Position numbers and translations under genes: made by a program
Shown here: piece after piece, positions 13,900 to 20,996 of the stretch
Position numbering within the stretch: position 1 is the first letter of the stretch
Layout: each line of letters begins with the position of its first letter
Virus record (IMG/VR): IMGVR_UViG_3300020191_000070
Span: 1 to 24,636 of that record
DNA length: 24,636 bases
From: a virus
Strand: one strand, 5' to 3'
Notes under the pieces: model-generated
Databases searched by the model: none
What the model was told of the DNA's origin: nothing
What the model saw: only the letters and a program-made list of their open reading frames with translations

Positions 13900-13900
13900 A

Positions 13901-14488
13901 ATGGCACTATGGGGTTTAACAGACGCTTCGGGGTCAGCACCTAAATATACCACGACTGCCGCTAACGGTAACACTGGTTCACAAGACTTCGGTACTGTTG
14001 TCTTTGGTGTTGATGAAAATGAATCACGGGCGGCTAGAAGCGATGGAAAAGGTTCTGTTGCTCCTGGTTGGGTACGCAAAGTAACTGGTTCTGGCGGTCG
14101 CGCTGGTCGAGTGACACACGAAACATTGGTGGCAATGTCAAGTCAAGGCGGCATTTCAACTGACGCTGAAGACGTAGCATTCCCTGATCTGAATATTGTA
14201 GTGTCTTCACAGCCAGCGGCAGTTTCAGTAACATCTCCCGCAGACGCAGTATTCACAGTGACGGCAGCTACAGTTCCAACAGGCGGAACAATCAGCTATC
14301 AGTGGCAAGTTTCTACTGATAGTGGTAGCACCTGGGCAAGTACAGTTGATGCAGACGGCACTAGTGCTACGTTGACAGTAATATCTACTGACGCTGAATA
14401 CGTAACTGCGAATCAGTTCCGAGTAGTGATGACTGCAACGGGCGCAGATAGTGTAACATCTTCAGCCGCTGAATTGACTGTTGCTTAA
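13901..14488 (+). CDS. Virion structural protein with Ig-like C-terminal domain, 195 aa
   Basis: Residues 1-95 (MALWGLTDASGSAPKY..., FGVDENESRAAR, GWVRKVTGSGGRAGRVTHET, LVAMSS, DAEDVAFPD) match the pattern I remember for a common structural protein of T4-like marine phages (FGVDxxE, GWVxxxxGSGGRAGRVxxETLVAM). Residues about 98-195 form an Ig-like or PKD-like beta sandwich: SPADAVFTVTAATVPTGGTI, then YQWQVSTDSGSTWAS and a final VTSSAAELTV, as in many surface adhesin or decoration domains. Such domains often cover capsids or tail fibres and bind carbohydrate. It has a GAGGAT ribosome site and its own late promoter, and is followed by a hairpin. The domain call is firm; the exact location on the particle is not. 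Confidence 0.85.
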   Translation: MALWGLTDASGSAPKYTTTAANGNTGSQDFGTVVFGVDENESRAARSDGKGSVAPGWVRKVTGSGGRAGRVTHETLVAMSSQGGISTDAEDVAFPDLNIVVSSQPAAVSVTSPADAVFTVTAATVPTGGTISYQWQVSTDSGSTWASTVDADGTSATLTVISTDAEYVTANQFRVVMTATGADSVTSSAAELTVA

Positions 14489-14496
14489 TCAATAAT

Positions 14497-14546
14497 ACCC
14501 CACACGCCTCTACTTACAAAGTATGCGCACCACGTGGGGTTTACTC
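14497..14546 (+). terminator. Hairpin after the virion-protein gene, possible terminator
   Basis: ACCCCAC (14497-14503) can pair with GTGGGGT (14534-14540), and within the loop TACTT (14511-14515) can pair with AAGTA (14519-14523), giving a two-part hairpin. The downstream run is TTTACTCTTT, a weak T tract. The position, just past the strongly expressed structural gene and before a new run of genes, suits a terminator or mRNA-stabilising 3' end. Confidence 0.55.
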
Positions 14547-14558
14547 TTTAGGTAGATA

Positions 14559-14948
14559 ATGAAAATACTGAATGAGAATAATTTTTTGTTATATGCCGCC
14601 GCTAACTATACTAATAATGTGAAGTATGATATCGATGAATTCAATGAAGATTTGAATCGATTTAAGTATATAAAAAGATTGTTCTCGCGTTATACTGAGA
14701 ACAAAGACTTAAAAGAAAGATTGATATTGAATCATATATTGACACTGTATAATGTATTTGAAACGAAAGCATTAACAAGAATGCTTTTCTTTAGAGTGAA
14801 CGAATGTCACTGGCCACACTTAAAAACGTTCTTAATATTTTTAGGTAAAATGCCAGACAAGATTGACGCTTTAGATGCACACGGCGACATAATAAGCTCA
14901 GAGATATCAGTCGATTTGTTCATTGCAAACAGACTAAGGGAACTATAA
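14559..14948 (+). CDS. Conserved T4-like phage protein, DUF7207-like, 129 aa
   Basis: The N-terminus (LNENNFLLYAAANYTN) and the internal motifs FNEDLNRFKYIKRLFSRY and LILNHILTLYNVFE match a small helical family that I recall as near-universal in marine T4-like phages, probably listed as DUF7207; the name needs checking. It is all helical, with ALTRMLFFRVNECHWPHLKT in the second half. It starts after the hairpin with a GGTAG-like ribosome site and ends in TAATG overlap with the next conserved gene. Its function is unknown to me; conservation beside structural and lysis genes argues for a basic phage role. Confidence 0.75.
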   Translation: MKILNENNFLLYAAANYTNNVKYDIDEFNEDLNRFKYIKRLFSRYTENKDLKERLILNHILTLYNVFETKALTRMLFFRVNECHWPHLKTFLIFLGKMPDKIDALDAHGDIISSEISVDLFIANRLREL

Positions 14949-15454
14949 TGGCTAAAGGCGTTATTGACATATTCAACATCTACCAGTTTCTAAAGAGGCT
15001 GGTGTCACCATTTAAAAACTGGGACGCTTATAAGCTAGGTGTAATTGATGCTGATGGTAAAGTAATTTTGCCTAAAGATGAAAGAACAACAGAACAAGAC
15101 AGATCATGGGGCTATTACGATAGACTTCTCGCGAATCTTAAAAAACTGCTAGGCAAGATTCCTGGCGGTAAAACAAGAATTGCATCGTTTGCCGCGGCAC
15201 TGCTTCTGTTGAGAGAAGAGAATTTAGATCCAGATGATTTAGATTATCTGGAAGAATGTCTGCATGATTATATGAATCATGTTGATATGCTCATGGAAGA
15301 AGTACCAACAAATATAGCAGGCAGTGGCTCAGTCGCTGGCATTGGTGTAGGCGATGACGGTGAGCCAGGAATTAAAAAGAAGAGAAAGACAAAGCCGCTG
15401 ACTAGACACTACATCGAAGTGAATGGTGTGAGGAAAAGGCAGGTACGTGGCTAG
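14948..15454 (+). CDS. Conserved T4-like phage protein, 168 aa
   Basis: The product (FNIYQFLKRLVSPFKNWDAY, then KLGVIDADGKVILPKDERT) follows the pattern of another conserved small family of T4-like marine phages: IYxFLKRLxxPF, YKLGVIDxxGK, a YYDRLLANLKKLLGKIPGGK helix and ASFAAALLLL. The second half is a helix (DLDYLEECLHDYMNHVDM), a glycine-rich linker (AGSGSVAGIGVGDDGEPG) and a basic tail. The arrangement right after the DUF7207-like gene and before the spanins appears conserved in memory. No enzymatic motif is seen. It overlaps the next gene by eight bases. Confidence 0.75.
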   Translation: MAKGVIDIFNIYQFLKRLVSPFKNWDAYKLGVIDADGKVILPKDERTTEQDRSWGYYDRLLANLKKLLGKIPGGKTRIASFAAALLLLREENLDPDDLDYLEECLHDYMNHVDMLMEEVPTNIAGSGSVAGIGVGDDGEPGIKKKRKTKPLTRHYIEVNGVRKRQVRG

Positions 15455-15824
15455 ATTATATGTATTAGGTTTCATTCTGTTATTGTTAAGTGGTATTGTT
15501 GGTGGTGCGTACTATTATTATACAGATACACAGAGCAGAATTGCAACACTTACGAAAAAGAATTTAGCGTTAGAATTAGCGGCACAAGAATGTACTGATA
15601 CGCTGGATCAAGTACAACAAAATTATTCTGAGATAAGAAGAAATTTGACAGCGTTACAAGCAGAGCTAAATAAATCTGAGACATATAGAAGTGAATTGCA
15701 AGATAAGTTAAGAAGACACGACTTAACGAGACTCACACTAGAGAAGCCAGGACTAATAGAAAGAAGAGTTAATGATGCAACTAAAAAAATATTTGAAGAT
15801 TTGGAATCTGATACTTCTCAGTAG
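15447..15824 (+). CDS. Inner-membrane spanin (Rz-like), 125 aa
   Basis: GTG start at 15447. A membrane anchor at residues 4-24 (LYVLGFILLLLSGIVGGAYY) is followed by a long periplasmic coiled coil (from SRIATLTKKNLALELAAQE, through QVQQNYSEIRRNLTALQAEL, to the tail GLIERRVNDATKKIFEDLE). This is the design of inner spanins, which bridge the periplasm and fuse the two membranes in the last step of lysis. The ending LTLEKPGLIERRVNDATKKI is the form I recall for T4-like phages. The partner lipoprotein gene begins inside this gene in another frame, the classic Rz/Rz1 overlap. Confidence 0.85.
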   Translation: MARLYVLGFILLLLSGIVGGAYYYYTDTQSRIATLTKKNLALELAAQECTDTLDQVQQNYSEIRRNLTALQAELNKSETYRSELQDKLRRHDLTRLTLEKPGLIERRVNDATKKIFEDLESDTSQ

Positions 15825-16224
15825 TGTTTTATCTGCGTGTTCGAGTCTTGAAACTGTTGTTGTAAAGACACAATACGTAGAGAAAGAGATACCAATACAG
15901 AGCAGACCGAAAGGCGTCAATCTGTATGATGTAAAACTTTATGCTGTAACAAAAGAAAATCTTGAAGAATTTTTAATCAAATATGAAGATGTACATGGTG
16001 AAGTGGTATTTTTTGCAATAAGTGTACCAGACTATGAAAATCTGTCGCTGAATGTCAGTGAATTGAAGAGATATATTGATCAGCAAAAAGCCTTAATAGT
16101 GTATTATGAAGATAGTATTAGAAATAAAGAGGAACTTCCAGAGACAACCTCGGAAGTAGTCCAGGAAGGACCAATAACTTCATTCAAAAATACACTAGGA
16201 ATAGGAAAAAATGTCAGCCAATAA
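15772..16224 (+). CDS. Outer-membrane spanin lipoprotein (Rz1-like), 150 aa
   Basis: Two adjacent ATGs (15772 and 15775) follow an AAGAAGAG stretch; the first is used here. The signal ends with the lipobox VLSAC (Cys23 lipidated), so the mature protein is anchored in the outer membrane. Residues 28-60 (VVVKTQYVEKEIPIQSRPKG) are the proline-containing segment I recall from T4-like outer spanins, and NLYDVKLYAVTKENLEEF follows. It is longer than most Rz1 proteins (150 against about 60-100), with an additional helical and acidic C-terminus (YIDQQKALIVYYEDSIRNKEE). It overlaps the inner spanin by 53 bases and the next gene by 14. Confidence 0.85.
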   Translation: MMQLKKYLKIWNLILLSSVLSACSSLETVVVKTQYVEKEIPIQSRPKGVNLYDVKLYAVTKENLEEFLIKYEDVHGEVVFFAISVPDYENLSLNVSELKRYIDQQKALIVYYEDSIRNKEELPETTSEVVQEGPITSFKNTLGIGKNVSQ

Positions 16225-16528
16225 TTCACCAGTCGAATCGTCATTCAGAAGAGCAATGGACGATAAGCGTCTCGATAGAATAGAGAAGAAGATAGATCAG
16301 CTAAGTGACGCGATGATTTCACTCGCTCGTGCTGAAGAGAAACTAATTGCCATCGAAAAAAATAATTTTGCGCAATATGAGCGTATGAATGCGCACTCTA
16401 TTAAGCTGGATGACATCGAGCAGAGGCTTATTTCTTCAGAAAAATCACTAGCAATCTTTACAAAACTGTACTGGATTGCAGTATCAGTTGCGGGTGCCGC
16501 ATTAGCCTCACATTTCTTCCAAAATTGA
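16211..16528 (+). CDS. Coiled-coil protein with C-terminal membrane helix, XhlA-like, 105 aa
   Basis: Residues 12-80 are one long amphipathic helix (DDKRLDRIEKKIDQLSDAMI, EEKLIAIEKNNFAQYERMN, KLDDIEQRLISSEKSLAIF) followed by a membrane segment at 84-102 (YWIAVSVAGAALASHFF). The same layout occurs in XhlA-type proteins, which work with a holin in Bacillus phage PBSX, and in small membrane proteins beside lysis genes of marine phages. It overlaps the outer spanin gene, which supports a lysis role such as holin or holin partner. No endolysin or two-helix holin is seen close by. Function is inferred from shape and position only. Confidence 0.7.
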   Translation: MSANNSPVESSFRRAMDDKRLDRIEKKIDQLSDAMISLARAEEKLIAIEKNNFAQYERMNAHSIKLDDIEQRLISSEKSLAIFTKLYWIAVSVAGAALASHFFQN

Positions 16529-16577
16529 TTGACAAGCCATAGGAGATTTGGTATAATCTCAGTGTAATCAATCAATT
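16523..16577. repeat. 10-bp inverted repeat enclosing the primase promoter
   Basis: AATTGATTGA (16523-16532) and its exact reverse complement TCAATCAATT (16568-16577) flank the promoter. The left arm overlaps the first four bases of the -35 box, and the right arm lies just after the predicted start, inside the leader. Arms 45 bases apart, about four helical turns, would place a bound repressor pair on one DNA face. Confidence 0.75.
16529..16557 (+). promoter_or_regulatory. Perfect consensus sigma70 promoter before primase
   Basis: TTGACA (16529-16534), exactly 17 bases, then TATAAT (16552-16557): both boxes match the consensus. Transcription would begin near 16564 and read through primase into the downstream nucleotide-metabolism genes. 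It would be served by unmodified host RNA polymerase, so early expression is expected. Confidence 0.9.
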
Positions 16578-16591
16578 CTTAGGTAATGTTT

Positions 16592-17599
16592 ATGTGGCTT
16601 GATAAGAAATACATTGGCATGATTTCGTCTCGTCTTGAGAAATTCAAGACAGTAAATCAGAAACTCTATAACTTCCGTTGCCCTTTCTGTGGTGACTCTC
16701 AAAAGAACAAAAGCAAAGCACGTGGATTCTTCTTCGAGAAAGATCACGGTGGCTATCTCTATCATTGTCATAACTGTAATATTACACTAGGCATAGACAA
16801 ATTTCTAGAGTCTGTTGACAAAACTTTATTCAAAGAATATGTCATGGAAAAGATGGCATTGAAAGGTGGTACTCGCGTCAAGACTGACGTTGAAGTATTC
16901 GCAGACAAAATGAAGAAGCCAACTTTTATTAAGGCAACTGCTCTTAACTCACTCAAGAAAATCTCACAACTGAATTGGGATCATCCTGCTAAAAAGTATG
17001 TGTCAGAACGACTCATACCAAATGCATATCATTCTAAACTATTCTATGCGCCTAAGTTCAAGAAGTTTGTCAACTCAGTGTTACCTAATAAGTTCGAGAG
17101 TGAAGCAAATGATGAACCAAGATTGATCATACCATTTCTCGATGAAGAGAAGAATTTGTTTGGCTTTCAAGGCAGAGCATTCTCTGATAACTCGATTCGC
17201 TATATCACAATCATGCTAGATACTAGTAAGCCGAAGATTTTTAATCTGGACGCATGTGATCGAAATAAAATACACTATATATTTGAAGGGCCAATCGATG
17301 CGATGTTTGCTGAGAACTCGCTCGCTATGGCTGGTGGTTCAATCGACTGGAATTATGTGAATGAAAATTCTGTTTTTGTATATGACAATGAACCACGCTC
17401 AAAAGAAACCTGTGCTAAAATACAGAAAGTGTGTGATATGAACCACAAAGTGTGCATTTGGCCAGAGAACATAAAATCAAAAGACTTGAATTTGATGATA
17501 CAAAGAAAAGAAGTGACTGATGTTAACAAGCTCTTATTCGATAATATCTCTTCTGGTCTAGAAGCAAAACTCTGCTATACTGTTTGGAAGAGAGCATGA
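16592..17599 (+). CDS. 61: DNA primase (T4 gp61-like)
   Basis: The start is set at ATG 16592 (MWLDKKYIG) because AGG at 16581-16583 lies eight bases upstream; an in-frame ATG at 16586 would be only two bases from it. The zinc-binding domain has CPFC (residues 30-33) and CHNC (59-62) with GDS after the first pair, as in DnaG/T4 primases. The TOPRIM core shows IFEGPIDAMFA (residues 230-240; E232 catalytic) and VYDNEP (263-268; D265). The enzyme makes RNA primers for lagging-strand replication together with the helicase gp41. Length (335) equals T4 gp61 (342) closely. It has its own consensus promoter and overlaps the next start by ATGA. Confidence 0.93.
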   Translation: MWLDKKYIGMISSRLEKFKTVNQKLYNFRCPFCGDSQKNKSKARGFFFEKDHGGYLYHCHNCNITLGIDKFLESVDKTLFKEYVMEKMALKGGTRVKTDVEVFADKMKKPTFIKATALNSLKKISQLNWDHPAKKYVSERLIPNAYHSKLFYAPKFKKFVNSVLPNKFESEANDEPRLIIPFLDEEKNLFGFQGRAFSDNSIRYITIMLDTSKPKIFNLDACDRNKIHYIFEGPIDAMFAENSLAMAGGSIDWNYVNENSVFVYDNEPRSKETCAKIQKVCDMNHKVCIWPENIKSKDLNLMIQRKEVTDVNKLLFDNISSGLEAKLCYTVWKRA

Positions 17600-18255
17600 T
17601 CGACATACCCATAAAGAAATTTCCAACTCCTTTTAATCAAGACTTTCTTGATAAGTGTTTTCTACAGAAAGACGGATACAATAGACATGGAATAGTTCAT
17701 GATCTAGAGTTTCTGGATTATCTGAGAGAAAATTATAAGAACATGAAATTTCGTGATGATTATCGCATGTATAACTTATTTCAAACTAGGAGATATCATA
17801 CACACAGCGATGATAAGTGTGAAAAATATTTTAAAGACTTCAAAGAAAAATATGGTCTTAAAGATATGACACACTACATACTAGAGTACACAGAAGGTTC
17901 TTTCGCCAAAGTACATGAAGATAATCTTTCAGAGTTGACTTTAGTTACGTTACTCGACATTGAAGATGGAACAGTCGGCGGCGAAGTAATTACTTATGGC
18001 GGAGCATGGATTCCTAAAAAAGAAACACGCGAAAACATGGTGGTAAGTCAAGCTGAATGGTCAAAAATGTCTAAGACTGACAAGGCTGTAAAGTTGACAA
18101 TGATGCCGTCAGTTGCTAAACTGAATGTTAATGAAACTATATCATATGGCAATAGAGCGCAACATGGTGTAACTCAACTAAGAACAGGCAGAAGATTAGT
18201 CCTTGTTCAATGGTGCTACTACAACTTCACCCGTGAAGAAAAAGGAGTTGATTGA
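17596..18255 (+). CDS. 2-oxoglutarate/Fe(II)-dependent dioxygenase (prolyl-hydroxylase-like), 219 aa
   Basis: The start is ATG 17596 (ATGA overlap with primase). The Fe(II) triad appears as H107 and D109 in KVHEDN and H190 in QHGVTQLRTGRRLVL, with R196 or R199 as the 2-oxoglutarate-binding Arg. YTEGSFAKVHEDNLSELTLV is typical of the prolyl-4-hydroxylase-like phage branch (YxxGxFxxHxDN), with LLDIEDGTVGGEV and YGGAW after it. These enzymes hydroxylate proteins, free amino acids or bases. Placement between primase and ribonucleotide reductase suggests early expression; a protein substrate or a DNA base is possible. Many cyanophages carry such genes with unknown targets. The family is firm, the target unknown. 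Confidence 0.87.
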   Translation: MIDIPIKKFPTPFNQDFLDKCFLQKDGYNRHGIVHDLEFLDYLRENYKNMKFRDDYRMYNLFQTRRYHTHSDDKCEKYFKDFKEKYGLKDMTHYILEYTEGSFAKVHEDNLSELTLVTLLDIEDGTVGGEVITYGGAWIPKKETRENMVVSQAEWSKMSKTDKAVKLTMMPSVAKLNVNETISYGNRAQHGVTQLRTGRRLVLVQWCYYNFTREEKGVD

Positions 18256-18257
18256 TT

Positions 18258-18461
18258 ATGAAACTAGTAACAGAATTTTTTTCTAAAGAAAATAAAAGAA
18301 AAGCAATCATATACCAAGATGAGTATCACTGGGCAGTCGCTATGTACAATAATGATAAACTTTGGAAAACAGAGTTGATTACAGACCACTCTTTGTGTTA
18401 TGCTGAAGACTTAGCTGAAAACTTCGTCTTGAAATATGGAGCTTTCAAAGATGAGGTGTAA
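18258..18461 (+). CDS. Small hypothetical protein, 67 aa
   Basis: ATG 18258 is preferred over the overlapping TTG 18252 because AGGAG at 18243-18247 is correctly placed ten bases before it. The product, MKLVTEFFSKENKRKAIIYQ followed by EYHWAVAMYNN, looks like a compact alpha/beta protein with two hydrophobic strands, a helix (YAEDLAENFVLKYG) and an acidic end. It has no membrane segment. I recall short proteins like this, with a Y-x-V-x-x-Y-x-N-D pattern, in T4-like marine phages; no function is known. Confidence 0.65.
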   Translation: MKLVTEFFSKENKRKAIIYQDEYHWAVAMYNNDKLWKTELITDHSLCYAEDLAENFVLKYGAFKDEV

Positions 18462-18677
18462 ATGGATTCACTCGAACATACGTTTATCAGTCTTGCTGTA
18501 ATAGTCATATCATATGCAATAGGATCATCAATAGGTTATGCTAGAGGCGCAAACGATGGCTTTGCCGACGGCGCTGAAAGTGGTATCAGCGCGATATTAG
18601 TAAAACTCCACGAATTATATGGAATGCAGTTCAAGGTTGATTTAAAAATAGATACGGAAGAAGATGAAGAACTATGA
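18462..18677 (+). CDS. Small membrane protein, 71 aa
   Basis: ATG at 18462 begins directly after the previous stop; GAGGTG at 18453-18458 is a ribosome site. Residues 8-27 form one membrane helix (ISLAVIVISYAIGSSIGYAR), followed by a repeat-like glycine/alanine stretch (GANDGFADGAESGISA) and an acidic tail (KIDTEEDEEL). The GYxxGxxDGxxDGxxxG pattern after a helix resembles small proteins often seen beside nrdA in marine phages. The end overlaps nrdA by ATGA. Function unknown. Confidence 0.65.
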   Translation: MDSLEHTFISLAVIVISYAIGSSIGYARGANDGFADGAESGISAILVKLHELYGMQFKVDLKIDTEEDEEL

Positions 18678-20956
18678 ATATACAGGTAATTAAAAGAAAC
18701 GGTAAGCGTGAAGAACTTGATCTGGACAAGTTTCACAGAGTAGCACAATTTGCGTGTGAAGACCTAGCGGGTGTTTCTGCTTCTGAGTTGGAAATTAAAA
18801 CACACCTGCAAGTGTATAACAACATTAAGACTAAAGACATTCAAGAGACATTGATTCGAGCGGCGTCTGATTTGATTTCAGAAGAATCGCCAAACTATCA
18901 ATATGTCGCTGGTCGTCTTGTCAATTATGCATTGCGCAAAGAAGTCTATGACAACTTCAATCCACTATCGCTTCACAATATTGTGTCTAGAAATGTTAGC
19001 ACTGGATACTATGATAGCAATCTTCTAGAATTTTATTCTAAAGAAGAATTTATTGAACTGGATGGCCATATCAATCATGACCGCGATTTCAATCTCACGT
19101 ATGCGGCAATGGAGCAGATGCGTGGCAAATATCTTGTAAAGAATCGTGTTACTGGTGAAATCTTTGAGACACCGCAGATTGCTTACATGTGTATTGCGAT
19201 GACGTTGTTCTGCAAGTATGAGAAGAGCATACGTATAAAATACGTAAAAGACCTTTACGATTCTCTGAGTCTTTTCTATATCAGTCTACCAACACCTATC
19301 ATGGCGGGAGTACGAACGCCTCAACGACAATTTTCGTCTTGCGTACTTATCGAGACGGACGATTCACTGGACTCTATCAATGCAACATCTTCGGCAATTG
19401 TTAAATACGTTTCTCAAAAAGCTGGTATCGGCATCGGTGCCGGTCGCATCCGTGCTGTTGGTTCTCCTATTAGGAACGGTGACACTTCTCACACTGGCGT
19501 TATCCCTTTTTATAAACTGTTCCAGAGTTCTGTTAAGTCCTGTTCACAGGGCGGTGTCAGAGGTGGCGCGGCGACTCTCTACTATCCGATCTGGCACTAC
19601 GAAGTAGACGATCTACTCGTATTGAAAAACAATAAGGGTACCGAAGAGAACCGTGTTCGCCATCTAGATTACGGCGTACAGTTCAACAAAGTAATGTATG
19701 AGCGTCTGCTTTCTGGTGGTGATATCACTCTGTTCTCACCTGGCGATGTGCCTGATCTATATGAGGCTTTCTTTACTGACAATGACAAGTTCCGTGAACT
19801 CTATGAGAAATATGAGCGCGCCTATTCGATTCGTAAAAAGACTGTGAAAGCTGTTGAGTTATTCAGTGCATTCGTTCAAGAGCGTAAAGATACTGGACGC
19901 ATCTATTTGATGAATGTTGATAACGCGAATGATCATTCTTCATTTGATCCTACAGTAGCACCTATCAAGCAAAGCAATCTATGCTGTGAAATTAATTTGC
20001 CTACAAAGCCGCTAGATAATATTTCAGATGAAGAAGGCGAGATTAGTCTATGCACACTCGCGGCAATCAATTGGGGTAAGATTCGCAGAGTAGAAGATTT
20101 CGAGAAGCCATGTATGCTCGCTGTTCGCTGTCTTGATGCATTGCTCGACTATCAAGATTATCCTGTACTTGCGGCACAGATCAGCACAATGAATCGTAGA
20201 CCGCTTGGCGTAGGCATCATTAATTTTGCATACTGGCTTGCAAAGAATGGCACAACTTATCAAGATCCAAATCTTGAAATGATTCATCAATATACCGAAG
20301 CATGGTCGTACTACTTGATCAAAGCGTCTGTTGATCTTGCCAAAGAGAAAGGCGCTTGTCTGAAATCAGAAGAAACAAAGTACAGCAAAGGTATTCTTCC
20401 TATCGATACATACAAGAAAGACGTTGACGAACTAGTCAAGCCTGTGTATAATATGAACTGGGAAGCACTTAGGCTTGATCTGTTAGAGTACGGCATTCGA
20501 AACTCGACATTGATGGCTCTAATGCCTGCTGAAACTTCAGCGCAGATCAGTAACAGTACAAACGGCATTGAACCGCCGCGTTCGCTCGTGTCTGTGAAAC
20601 AATCGAAAGATGGCATATTAAAGCAAGTCGTTCCTGAGTTTCAGCGTCTCAAGAACAAGTATGATTTGCTATGGGATCATAAGTCGCCTGATGGTTACTT
20701 GAAGATCATGGCTGTATTGCAGAAGTTTATCGATCAAGGTATTTCTGTCAATACATCCTATAATCCATTACATTATCAAGATGAAAAAATTCCATTGAGT
20801 GTACTGATTAAAGATATTCTTAACTTCTACAAATACGGTGGAAAGCAGTTGTACTACAATAACACTTATGATGGTGCAGGTGAAGTTGAAGATAAAACTA
20901 CTACGCCACTGTCTAGCACTGACTCTCAAGATGATTGTGAATCGTGCAAAATTTAA
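18674..20956 (+). CDS. nrdA: Ribonucleoside-diphosphate reductase, large (alpha) subunit
   Basis: Catalyses the reduction of ribonucleoside diphosphates to deoxyribonucleotides as a class Ia enzyme with NrdB. Residues 3-90 are an ATP-cone allosteric domain (IQVIKRNGKREELDLDKF). The active site is complete: C223 in QFSSCVLIE, N435-C437-E439 in SNLCCEINLP, and the C-terminal CESC (C755, C758) that passes electrons from glutaredoxin. YY at 727-728 in LYYNNTYDG is the radical-transfer pair. Length 760 equals E. coli NrdA. It starts with ATGA overlap from the preceding gene. No intein or group I intron interrupts it, though nrd genes of T4-like phages often carry them. Confidence 0.97.
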   Translation: MNIQVIKRNGKREELDLDKFHRVAQFACEDLAGVSASELEIKTHLQVYNNIKTKDIQETLIRAASDLISEESPNYQYVAGRLVNYALRKEVYDNFNPLSLHNIVSRNVSTGYYDSNLLEFYSKEEFIELDGHINHDRDFNLTYAAMEQMRGKYLVKNRVTGEIFETPQIAYMCIAMTLFCKYEKSIRIKYVKDLYDSLSLFYISLPTPIMAGVRTPQRQFSSCVLIETDDSLDSINATSSAIVKYVSQKAGIGIGAGRIRAVGSPIRNGDTSHTGVIPFYKLFQSSVKSCSQGGVRGGAATLYYPIWHYEVDDLLVLKNNKGTEENRVRHLDYGVQFNKVMYERLLSGGDITLFSPGDVPDLYEAFFTDNDKFRELYEKYERAYSIRKKTVKAVELFSAFVQERKDTGRIYLMNVDNANDHSSFDPTVAPIKQSNLCCEINLPTKPLDNISDEEGEISLCTLAAINWGKIRRVEDFEKPCMLAVRCLDALLDYQDYPVLAAQISTMNRRPLGVGIINFAYWLAKNGTTYQDPNLEMIHQYTEAWSYYLIKASVDLAKEKGACLKSEETKYSKGILPIDTYKKDVDELVKPVYNMNWEALRLDLLEYGIRNSTLMALMPAETSAQISNSTNGIEPPRSLVSVKQSKDGILKQVVPEFQRLKNKYDLLWDHKSPDGYLKIMAVLQKFIDQGISVNTSYNPLHYQDEKIPLSVLIKDILNFYKYGGKQLYYNNTYDGAGEVEDKTTTPLSSTDSQDDCESCKI

Positions 20957-20959
20957 GAT

Positions 20960-20967
20960 TATAAATA
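20960..20967 (+). promoter_or_regulatory. Late promoter (TATAAATA) after nrdA
   Basis: Perfect octamer in the 40-base gap between nrdA and the gene at 20997; expected start near 20973, followed by TTGGAGAAAC as ribosome site. A late promoter inside an early gene run points to a separate late gene here. Confidence 0.75.
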
Positions 20968-20996
20968 TCTAGCAATCTAATTTTTGGAGAAACAAA

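Noticed and set aside
14497-14546. tRNA or structured RNA gene in the hairpin region
   Set aside because: No acceptor stem of seven pairs with a T-loop (TTCGAAT-like) or anticodon arm; the pairing fits a terminator-type hairpin better.
18674-20956. Possible intein or intron in nrdA
   Set aside because: The frame is continuous, full length for the family and all active-site residues are in place.
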